Source of the DNA: Acidobacteriota bacterium | Lineage (GTDB): Bacteria > Acidobacteriota > Blastocatellia > Pyrinomonadales > Pyrinomonadaceae | DNA: 12,253 nt | Direction: 5' to 3' | Assembly: GCA_003222835.1 (NCBI GenBank) | Contig: QHXE01000606.1 | Span: forward strand, 1-12,253 | Shown here: piece after piece, positions 1 through 6,005 of the stretch | Position numbering within the stretch: the first letter of the stretch is position 1 | Layout: the number at the start of each line of letters is the position of its first letter | Made by a program: the position numbers and the translations under genes | The notes under the pieces: model-generated | Database searches by the model: none | The model's input: the letters and a program-made list of their open reading frames with translations, nothing else | Told to the model about the DNA's origin: nothing

Positions 1-846
1 CTCTACCCGAATCCCGCTGCCAAACACATCTCGCCCATCATCAATAAAAATCTTCGTCGGCCGGTCCGGTGGCGCGTTAAACGGTATCTCCATTTCGATT
101 CGCCCTGTTGTCCCCAGGAATTGCATCCGTTGATACGGCACCATCTGCGTGCTGCACGTGAACACCGCTTGCCCCGACGGAAATTCCAATATCGCCGAAG
201 TCAGCCGGTCCGTCCTGAAATCCGGATCCCGCTCAATCAATCCCAGCACGCTCACCGGCTCCGCGCCAAAAATAAAACGCGAAGTCGTAATCGGGTAGCA
301 CCCGATGTCCATCAGCGCGCCTCCACCCCATTCCACTTTGTTTCGCACGTTCTCCTGATCGCGGTTGAAGTAGCTGAACGCGCCTACGATCGCCCGCAAG
401 TCTCCAATCACCCCTTTACGAATCAGTTCGCGCGTCCTCAGCCATTGCGGGTGCGTCTTCACCATGAAAGCCTCGCCGATTTTCACCCCGCGCCGGTCTC
501 GCACTTCCAGCAGCGTTCTCGCCTCCGCTACGGACAAGCTTATCGGCTTCTCGCACAGCACATGTTTCCCGGCCTCCGCCGCTTGGATGGACCACGGCAC
601 GTGCAAGTGATTTGGCAACGGGTTGTAGACTGCTTCAATCTCCTCATCCGCCAGAAGCTCTTCGTATGACCCGTACGCTTTCGCTATGCCCAGCTTTTTC
701 GCCGCGTCTTTCGCTTTCTTCAAATCCCGCGAAGCAATCGCCGCAATTTCGCTCGACTCTCCTTTCTGCATCCCCGGAATTACTTTCTTTGTGGCAATCG
801 ACGCCGCCCCCAGCACGCCCCACTTCACCTTCCCCAGATTCGCCAC
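1..846 (-). CDS. Gfo/Idh/MocA family NAD(P)-dependent oxidoreductase, partial (C-terminus off the left edge)
   Basis: This encodes the first 282 residues of a dehydrogenase that oxidises or reduces a sugar-type substrate with NAD(P). The N-terminal Rossmann fold shows a glycine-rich stretch WGVLGAASIA (residues 9-18). It is followed by AIASRD (36-41), where Ser-Arg after the second strand often goes with NADP preference. The family signature EKP lies at 99-101 in HVLCEKPIS, and the substrate-domain motif GGGALMDIGCYP at 174-185. The closest styles I recall are D-xylose or glucose dehydrogenases, but the substrate cannot be read from sequence. The start is GTG at 846, chosen because GGAGGG lies four bases upstream and an in-frame TAG lies a little further up. 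Family members usually have about 330-340 residues, so roughly 50 are missing. It is divergent from the peroxiredoxin gene. The family call is certain; the substrate is unknown. Confidence 0.93.
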   Translation of the reverse strand, partial: MANLGKVKWGVLGAASIATKKVIPGMQKGESSEIAAIASRDLKKAKDAAKKLGIAKAYGSYEELLADEEIEAVYNPLPNHLHVPWSIQAAEAGKHVLCEKPISLSVAEARTLLEVRDRRGVKIGEAFMVKTHPQWLRTRELIRKGVIGDLRAIVGAFSYFNRDQENVRNKVEWGGGALMDIGCYPITTSRFIFGAEPVSVLGLIERDPDFRTDRLTSAILEFPSGQAVFTCSTQMVPYQRMQFLGTTGRIEMEIPFNAPPDRPTKIFIDDGRDVFGSGIRVE

Positions 847-850
847 TTTT

Positions 851-856
851 CCCTCC
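851..856 (-). promoter_or_regulatory. Ribosome binding site deciding the GTG start of the MocA-type oxidoreductase
   Basis: On the minus strand GGAGGG sits four bases before the GTG at 846. No ATG in this frame lies between the GTG and the upstream in-frame TAG, so this site fixes the start. Confidence 0.7.
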
Positions 857-920
857 GCCTCAATGCCACTTCTATCACGCCGGGCTGCCCTATCCAACTC
901 TTCCTACGCGCTGGTTTGGC

Positions 921-929
921 TGTTATCAT
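921..929 (+). promoter_or_regulatory. Possible extended -10 promoter for the peroxiredoxin gene
   Basis: TGTTATCAT contains TG, one base, then TATCAT (five of six matches to TATAAT). The best -35 at the usual distance (TTCCTA, 901-906) is weak, so activity would rely on the extended -10. It would give a leader of roughly 58 bases containing the GC palindrome. Confidence 0.3.
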
Positions 930-993
930 CGCGCCTGAGGCTTGCGCCGAGCGCGGGCCCGCGCGACCGTACTCTTAAAGGAGGATAGTTCGT

Positions 994-1560
994 ATGCGCA
1001 AAGGAATCACCATCCTGTTGTTCGGGATGCTCGCTCTGGGCGCGCCGCCGGCCGCCAACCGGCTGTGGGGGCAAGCGGAGAAGAAAGACGCCATGCCCGA
1101 TCCCGCAGTCAAGGTCGGAGACATGGCGCCGGATTTTACGCTGATGGACACGCACCGCAACCAAGTGTCCCTGCATGACTTCCGAGGCAAGAAAAACGTG
1201 GCCCTGGCATTTTACATTTTCGCCTTCACCGGTGGTTGAACCAAGCAAATGCAGAACTTCCAGCAGAACCTGGCAAAGCTGGAAGCTGCAGACACCCAGG
1301 TCTTGGGTGTTAGCATGGACAGCGCCTTCAGCAACGCGGCATGGGCCGAAAAAATCGGCGTCACTTTCCCCCTGCTAAGCGACTGGGGCGGCGACGTCAC
1401 CAAGCAGTACGGCCTTTACAATCCAAAATACAAAGCAGCTCGCCGCGTCAACTATCTCATCGACAAGAGCGGTAAAGTCGTCGAAATGCAGATCGACAGC
1501 GACGCCGTCGACCCAACCAAAATCGTCACCCTCTGCGAGCGCCGCAAGACCAAAGAATAG
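994..1560 (+). CDS. Exported AhpC/TSA-family peroxiredoxin, probable selenoprotein (in-frame TGA = Sec82)
   Basis: This is predicted to reduce peroxides in the periplasm. Read through one TGA (1237-1239), the frame gives 188 residues. Residues 1 to about 28 are a signal peptide: Arg-Lys, then a hydrophobic run ending near WGQA. The redoxin fold follows: VGDMAPDFTLMD, then the active-site strand AFYIFAFTGG-[TGA]-TKQM. In peroxiredoxins the site is PxxxTxxC. Here the Thr is residue 79 and the TGA occupies the Cys position, while the usual Pro is Ile75. The conserved active-site Arg is probably Arg150 or Arg151 before VNYLIDKSGKV. Cys181 (TLCERRK) near the C-terminus could resolve the selenenic acid. 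AAAGGAGG nine bases before the ATG supports the start. The simpler alternative is a TGC-to-TGA nonsense mutation. The intact 103-codon downstream frame and the SECIS-like hairpin argue against it. The next gene starts seven bases later and may be co-transcribed. Confidence 0.85.
1237..1239 (+). other. In-frame TGA at the peroxidatic cysteine position, probable selenocysteine codon
   Basis: The TGA lies between FAFTGG and TKQMQNF, exactly where the T-x-x-C motif of peroxiredoxins needs its catalytic cysteine. Frame and homology continue without a break to the TAG at 1558-1560. Replacement of a catalytic Cys by Sec is the usual pattern in bacterial selenoproteins. Confidence 0.78.
1250..1290 (+). 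promoter_or_regulatory. SECIS-like hairpin downstream of the TGA
   Basis: An outer stem TGCAG (1250-1254) pairs with CTGCA (1286-1290). After a two-base AA bulge, an inner stem CTTCCAGC (1257-1264) pairs perfectly with GCTGGAAG (1278-1285). The apical loop is 13 bases (1265-1277) with G as its second base, and 25 bases separate the TGA from the loop. As I recall the published bacterial SECIS rules (loop 3-14 bases, a G in the first two loop positions, 16-37 bases from the UGA), all three are met. A SelB-GTP-Sec-tRNA complex would bind here. A short competing stem (CCAG 1260-1263 with CTGG 1270-1273) is possible. Confidence 0.7.
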
Positions 1561-1567
1561 TCTACCC

Positions 1568-2791
1568 GTGGGAATCGCGCACACTGAGTTGCGTGCCTTG
1601 CTGATTGCAGGCCTTCTTCTGGCCGTCTTGCGGCCTGACCATCCTGCCATTGAGGTTGGCGAGGATCGGTTGCTCAGTGTCGACGGCCCCGCTAAGCCGC
1701 TTTGGGAATCGCATTTGAGTGCGGACCCCAGCAACCCGAATCACCTGCTTGTCGGTGTGATCCAATTCGATTCTCCGAATGGAAACGACCGCACATGTGT
1801 TGCTTGGACATCGTTTGACGGCGGCCAGCATTGGATTCGGCGCTCTCTTCCTGTCCAGTGCTGGGGTGATCCGTGGGGAGACATATTGCAGGATGGCTCA
1901 GCGATCATGGTGATGCTGGGCCACATGGAGGGCCAGGAAGATAACGCTTTCTTGTTTCGATCGCCTGACGGGGGGCGTACTTGGCCCGATACCCCGTTGG
2001 GGCTTGGGGCTCACCGCGATCACCCAATGGTTATTGCCCAGGGCAATCAGGTCTACGTCGTGTCAGCGCAAGGTGTGCGGAATAGCGCAAATCAACACAG
2101 AAGTACTGTCTCCGTTGTCCAATCGCAAGATGGCGGAAAGACTTTCAGTCGACCTACACGGGTGATCGCGAGCAACGCCGGCTACGAAGCAACAGGACCG
2201 GCGCTTCTCAGTGATGGTACGTTCGTTGTTGGCTTTCACGATCACCATCGTCAGGGCAGCGACAAATGGCTCGTTAGGCCCCGTTCATGGATGCTTCGGT
2301 CGGCCGATCAAGGGCGAAGCCTTTCCGAGCCACTCCTGATCTCTGAATCGTGCGAGTCACGTGGGGGGTGGCCGTCGATGGCGGTGGATGGCAAGGATCG
2401 CCTTTTCTGGCTCTGCATCGCTGAGAAGTTCAACGGGGTTCTCGTTCAACGTTCGGATGACCGAGGCGAGTCGTGGTCGGAACCCCTGCGCCTGAATCGC
2501 AGCGAAACCGCGCGTACGTTCACGCCGAGCATCACTGTCAATAAGGACGATGTCATCGGTGTGAGCTGGTATGAGATTCACGATAAGAATTGTTTCGATG
2601 TCTATTTCACGGCTTCACTTGATGCCGGGAAAACGTTTCTGCCAGAGGTTCGAGTGTCGAGCGCGACCTCCTGTCCCGACACACCTCAAAATAGAGGAGT
2701 CTTCTCAGACGGACTCTTTCATGTCGTTTGGTCCGATGCCCGCTCGGGCATTTACCAACTCCGGACCGCAACGGTCAGCGTGAAGCATTAA
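1568..2791 (+). CDS. Exported Asp-box (BNR) repeat beta-propeller protein, sialidase superfamily
   Basis: The 407-residue product carries six Asp boxes of the form S-x-D-x-G-x-x-W/F/L. They are SFDGGQHW (82-89), SPDGGRTW (132-139), SQDGGKTF (186-193), SADQGRSL (245-252), SDDRGESW (296-303) and SLDAGKTF (350-357). Their spacing of about 50-60 residues indicates a six-bladed beta-propeller like that of sialidases. Residues 8-21 form a hydrophobic run that reads as a signal peptide, though no clean cleavage site follows. I do not see the sialidase RIP-type N-terminal arginine motif, so sialidase activity is not established; a lectin, another glycosidase or a binding role fits as well. The GTG start gives the longest credible product but lacks a good ribosome site; the TTG at Leu8 is an alternative. 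It begins seven bases after the peroxiredoxin stop, which suggests translational coupling. No clear terminator follows in the 100 bases before the convergent rhamnosidase. Confidence 0.82.
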   Translation: MGIAHTELRALLIAGLLLAVLRPDHPAIEVGEDRLLSVDGPAKPLWESHLSADPSNPNHLLVGVIQFDSPNGNDRTCVAWTSFDGGQHWIRRSLPVQCWGDPWGDILQDGSAIMVMLGHMEGQEDNAFLFRSPDGGRTWPDTPLGLGAHRDHPMVIAQGNQVYVVSAQGVRNSANQHRSTVSVVQSQDGGKTFSRPTRVIASNAGYEATGPALLSDGTFVVGFHDHHRQGSDKWLVRPRSWMLRSADQGRSLSEPLLISESCESRGGWPSMAVDGKDRLFWLCIAEKFNGVLVQRSDDRGESWSEPLRLNRSETARTFTPSITVNKDDVIGVSWYEIHDKNCFDVYFTASLDAGKTFLPEVRVSSATSCPDTPQNRGVFSDGLFHVVWSDARSGIYQLRTATVSVKH

Positions 2792-2891
2792 CTCCACGTC
2801 AGTCGGTATGCGCTCCTGAGCAACCGCCTAACAAGCTTCCCCAAACCGATAGTTGCCCCTCGGCGCGTGGCAAACGCTAAATACTTAGAAC

Positions 2892-5663
2892 TCAGGGGCG
2901 TTTCCCTCCTGGCAAGACGCTCTCGAACTCATATTTCCCCGATCCCACTTCCACGACTACATCATCGCTCACCTGCCGCGCTCCCGAAAGATCCGCGCGC
3001 CCCGTCAACGGCTTCCCTCCCTCGCTCACCCCTTCGAGCTTCGCCTTTGGCAGCCGTACCGTCGCCGTCGTATTCGCCGGGACTTCCACATGCAACACTG
3101 TCTTTCCATCACCGAGTTTCCAGCCCGACTCCACGTGTCCATACAGGGTCTCCACCGACGCCTTTGCATACGTCAATCCGCCACCCGGCCTGGGTTGGAT
3201 CAAGAGGTGCTTGTATCCTGGCTGCTTCTCATCGATCTCAATCCCCGCCACCACGCGGTACATCCATTCGCCAATCGCTCCGTACGCATAATGATTAAAC
3301 GAATTCATCGAGGGATTCTGAAAGCTGCCGTCGGGCTTTGTCCCATCCCATCTTTCCCAGATGGTTGTCGCGCCTTTGGTCACCGGATACAGCCACGAGG
3401 GGTATTCCTTCCGGTTGAGGAGCAGGTAAGCCTCATCCAAATAGCCGTAATCGCTCAGTGCCTGGCACAGCACTGGCGTCCCAAGAAATCCAGTGGTCAA
3501 ATGGCCGAATTTTCGCACATCCGCCGCCAGTCGCGCCGCCGCCTCCGGTCTCATGGTTTCAGGCAGCAGTTCGAACGCGAGCGCCAGCGCGTATGCCGTC
3601 TGCGTGTTCGAGGAGAGCCTTCCTTTGGACGTCACGAACTCTTCCTGGAACGCGCTCTTGATTTTTTCTTCCAGGCTTTCGTATTCCGCGGCGTCTTCTG
3701 TTTTCCCCAGCGCTTTTGCCGTTTTTGCCAGCAGGGCGGTCGAGCGCGCAAAATAGGCGGTCTGAATCAGGTCCTTGTCCGTGGTCGCTCCCGGATAATC
3801 CGCCCTGGTCGTTGCGAATGCCAGCCAATCCCCAAAGCTGGATCCGCTTTTCCAGAGGTAGCTTTCCCCGGCCTGGCGTCGCATGTACTCCACCCAAGCC
3901 TTCATGCTTGGATACTGTTCCTCCAGAATTCGCTTATCCCCAAACGCTTGGTACACCGTCCACGGCAGCACGACCGCCACGTCCGCCCAACCCGCTGACG
4001 CCGCTTCCCCTTTCCGCGTCTCGTGGGATAGCACATTGGGGATCGCAAACGGCACCGCTCCATCATCCTCCTGGTCCAGCGCCACGTCCTTCAGCCACTT
4101 GGTATAAAACCCCGCGGTATCGTGATTGAACGATGCCGTCCCCGCAAACACTTGCGCGTCCCCCGTCCATCCTAGCCGTTCGTCGCGCTGCGGGCAGTCC
4201 GTCGGCACGTCTACAAAGTTGCCTTTCTGGCCCCAAAGAATGTTGTGCTGCAATTGATTCAGCAGCGAGCTGGAGCTTTCAAAATTTCCCGTCCTGGCCA
4301 TCGCGGAATGCACCACCACTCCGGTAAAGTCCTCCGGCTTCACTTCGCCGGGCCAGCCGCTCACGGCCACGTAACGGAACCCCTGAAACGTGAAATGCGG
4401 CTGATAAATCTCCGGCCCTTGCCCTTTGGTCGTGAAGCGAATCTTTTCCTGCGCCGAACGCAGATTCTCTGTATAGAAATTCCCGGCACCGTCCAGCACC
4501 TCCGCATGCCGCAAAGTAATCGTCGTCCCCGCGGGCGCATTCACGCGGAACTTCACCCAGCCCACCATGTTCTGCCCCATGTCGATGACCGTGTCGCCTG
4601 CTGGTGTCTTCAGTATTTTCGCTGGCTGGATCTCTTCGATCTCCTTTACCGCGGGCCCTGCCTGCGCCACCACTTTGGCCTTCGGCGCGTCTATCACCGT
4701 TACGCTTTTCCATTCCTTATCGTCGTATCCGGCTTCCTTCCATCCCGTTTTCTCCAGCCGCGCGTCGTACACTTCTCCGTTGTAAATGTCAGACTCCAAT
4801 ATCGCTCCAGTCGACGCTTTCCACTTCTCGTCGGTTCCCACAATCTCCTGCGTCCCATCGGTGTACCGAATCACCAGTTGCGCCAGCAGCGCTAGCTTTT
4901 TGCCGTAGCTGTTTCTCTTGCCACCCCAGGCAATCCTTCCGCGGAACCATCCATCCCCCAGCATGGCTCCCAAGCAGTTCGTCCCGTTCTTCAACACGCC
5001 GGTCACGTCGTAGGTCTGGTATTGGTAACGAAAATCGTACGACGTCCATCCTGGCGTGAAATATTCATCACCAACGCGGTTCCCGTTCAGTTCCATTTCG
5101 TAAAGCCCCATGGCCGTGGCGTAAAGGCGCGCCCGCTCCACTTTCTTTTTCACCGAGAACTCTCTCCGCAGCATCGGCGCCGGATTCGATTTCGCCTCAT
5201 CCTCCTCCAGGTTCGGCGTAATCCATTTCGCTTTCCAATCCACCGGATCCAACAGTCCCATCTCCCAGTGCGCGGTCTTGCTCCAAGCCGTCAAATGCCC
5301 GTGGTTGTCCGCAACGCGCACCTGCCAGTAATAAACCTTCCCGCTTTCGAGCGCGGGCCCTCCGTATTCCACTTGGATGGATGCATCCGACGTCTGCTTT
5401 CCGCTTCCCCAAATCGGCTTGCCCTTCGCCAAGTCTGCCTCCGACGCGGCTACCCGCACTTCGTAACTGCTTTGCGCCACTCCCCGTTCCGAACTCTCCA
5501 GTTGCCAGCTCAGCCGCGGTTTCCGCACGTCGATCCCTGCCGGATCCACTTTGTACTCGCACCGCAAGTTCTTCACCGCAAGTGGCGTCTCCGCGCGTCC
5601 TGCTCCGGCGCTAGCCAGCACTACTGCAATTACCCAAGCCGCAGTGATCGGTTTCCAGTTCAT
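2892..5663 (-). CDS. Secreted alpha-L-rhamnosidase, glycoside hydrolase family 78
   Basis: This 923-residue enzyme should remove terminal alpha-L-rhamnose from plant glycosides or polysaccharides by the inverting GH78 mechanism. Residues 1-24 (MNWKPITAAWVIAVVLASAG to GRA) are a signal peptide with likely cleavage at GRA/ETP. Fibronectin-like and beta-sandwich domains follow, for instance around GDGWFRGRIAWGG. The (alpha/alpha)6 catalytic barrel then carries the acidic signature DCPQRDERLGWTGD (489-502), and TTIWERWDG (WERWDG at 769-774) followed by SFNHYAYGAIGEWMY. The Glu of WERWDG matches the proposed general base. A C-terminal beta domain closes the protein. The frame is open to an ATG at 5729, but AGAGGAGG five bases before the ATG at 5663, plus the signal peptide starting there, decide the start. 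It is divergent from leuC across a motif-rich gap, so regulation by a sugar-responsive factor is plausible. Confidence 0.95.
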   Translation of the reverse strand: MNWKPITAAWVIAVVLASAGAGRAETPLAVKNLRCEYKVDPAGIDVRKPRLSWQLESSERGVAQSSYEVRVAASEADLAKGKPIWGSGKQTSDASIQVEYGGPALESGKVYYWQVRVADNHGHLTAWSKTAHWEMGLLDPVDWKAKWITPNLEEDEAKSNPAPMLRREFSVKKKVERARLYATAMGLYEMELNGNRVGDEYFTPGWTSYDFRYQYQTYDVTGVLKNGTNCLGAMLGDGWFRGRIAWGGKRNSYGKKLALLAQLVIRYTDGTQEIVGTDEKWKASTGAILESDIYNGEVYDARLEKTGWKEAGYDDKEWKSVTVIDAPKAKVVAQAGPAVKEIEEIQPAKILKTPAGDTVIDMGQNMVGWVKFRVNAPAGTTITLRHAEVLDGAGNFYTENLRSAQEKIRFTTKGQGPEIYQPHFTFQGFRYVAVSGWPGEVKPEDFTGVVVHSAMARTGNFESSSSLLNQLQHNILWGQKGNFVDVPTDCPQRDERLGWTGDAQVFAGTASFNHDTAGFYTKWLKDVALDQEDDGAVPFAIPNVLSHETRKGEAASAGWADVAVVLPWTVYQAFGDKRILEEQYPSMKAWVEYMRRQAGESYLWKSGSSFGDWLAFATTRADYPGATTDKDLIQTAYFARSTALLAKTAKALGKTEDAAEYESLEEKIKSAFQEEFVTSKGRLSSNTQTAYALALAFELLPETMRPEAAARLAADVRKFGHLTTGFLGTPVLCQALSDYGYLDEAYLLLNRKEYPSWLYPVTKGATTIWERWDGTKPDGSFQNPSMNSFNHYAYGAIGEWMYRVVAGIEIDEKQPGYKHLLIQPRPGGGLTYAKASVETLYGHVESGWKLGDGKTVLHVEVPANTTATVRLPKAKLEGVSEGGKPLTGRADLSGARQVSDDVVVEVGSGKYEFESVLPGGKRP

Positions 5664-5668
5664 CCCAG

Positions 5669-5676
5669 CCTCCTCT
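5669..5676 (-). promoter_or_regulatory. Ribosome binding site deciding the rhamnosidase start
   Basis: AGAGGAGG on the minus strand lies five bases before the ATG at 5663. Starting at the upstream ATG at 5729 would bury the signal peptide behind 22 mostly charged residues. Confidence 0.75.
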
Positions 5677-5726
5677 GAGGCCGCCATCCTACATCTTCTT
5701 CGTTCCTTAGCAATCGCCAAACTGTT

Positions 5727-5822
5727 CAAAATCCTTTATCTACAACACTTACGAATCTCCACCGCAAGTGCTGCAAACAAAAGACTTACCGTTTGTCTAA
5801 AGTCTTTAGATGCAACACTTAC
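5727..5822. repeat. Operator-like motif cluster upstream of the rhamnosidase
   Basis: Two direct copies of a 26-base unit at 5727-5752 and 5797-5822 match at 20 of 26 positions, including an identical final CAACACTTAC. Between them lie an inverted relative GCAAGTGCTG (5764-5773, 8 of 10 to the inverse) and a direct relative AAAGACTTAC (5780-5789, 8 of 10). The first direct copy and the inverted copy are 21 bases apart centre to centre, two helical turns. This looks like a set of binding sites for one regulator; its identity is unknown. Confidence 0.5.
5796..5810. promoter_or_regulatory. Perfect 15-base palindrome, possible operator
   Basis: TCTAAAG-T-CTTTAGA is a perfect inverted repeat of two seven-base arms around one central base, overlapping the second 26-base repeat unit. 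It lies about 135 bases upstream of the rhamnosidase start and about 195 upstream of leuC. Size and symmetry fit a dimeric repressor or activator site. Confidence 0.4.
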
Positions 5823-5962
5823 AAAAACATGGGGGGTGGGGTACCCTTCCCATTCCGGAACTTGCCCCTCTCTCACCAATCCGGCCAACACCGGCCACTC
5901 GTCGTTTTCACGGGACACCGGTCACGAGTCGCGGATCATGCCTGTTTTCAAAGCTCGTACAT

Positions 5963-5990
5963 TTGCCTCTCCCAGCAGGAGTGCTAGAAT
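5963..5990 (+). promoter_or_regulatory. Probable leuC promoter with extended -10
   Basis: TTGCCT (5963-5968), a 16-base spacer and TAGAAT (5985-5990) preceded by TGC form a sigma-70-like extended -10 promoter. Transcription would begin near 5996-5998, only about 8-10 bases before the leuC ATG. Confidence 0.45.
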
Positions 5991-6005
5991 CCGAATGGAA
6001 ACTCC

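Larger units (their letters stand above)
847..993. other. Divergent intergenic region between the oxidoreductase and the peroxiredoxin
   Basis: No gene is visible in these 147 bases. They hold the oxidoreductase ribosome site, a possible extended -10 for the peroxiredoxin, a perfect 14-base GC palindrome GCGCGGGCCCGCGC at 951-964 in the presumed peroxiredoxin leader, and the peroxiredoxin ribosome site AAAGGAGG at 977-984. I could not recognise a convincing promoter for the minus-strand gene. Confidence 0.6.
5664..6005. other. Divergent regulatory region between rhamnosidase and leuC
   Basis: No gene is supported in these 342 bases. The rhamnosidase-proximal half (5727-5822) is AT-richer than its surroundings and carries repeated ACTTAC motifs and a perfect palindrome. 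The middle (5828-5850) holds G-rich sequence running into GGGTACCC. A weak pair of related 14-mers beginning ACACCGG lies at 5888-5901 and 5915-5928 (11 of 14 identical). The leuC-proximal end has a good promoter match. I see no leucine-rich leader peptide or T-box that would point to attenuation of leuC. Confidence 0.6.

Noticed and set aside
121..669. A 182-codon plus-strand open frame at the left edge
   Set aside because: The opposite strand encodes a clear Gfo/Idh/MocA protein with Rossmann and EKP motifs; this frame is its shadow.
2850..2875. Possible terminator with TTGCC and GGCAA arms between the propeller gene and the rhamnosidase
   Set aside because: The stem is only five base pairs with an 11-base loop and no T-run on either strand.
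3090..3998. A 302-codon open frame on the plus strand
   Set aside because: It is antisense to the GH78 rhamnosidase and rich in Arg, Pro and His, with no recognisable domain; a coding shadow.
5664..5729. A 22-residue N-terminal extension of the rhamnosidase
   Set aside because: It would place charged residues before a good signal peptide and ignores the strong ribosome site in front of the ATG at 5663.
5828..5850. G-rich stretch as a possible G-quadruplex or mobile repeat end
   Set aside because: Only two G runs of four or more are present before the C-rich part, too few for a standard quadruplex, and no second copy is in the window.
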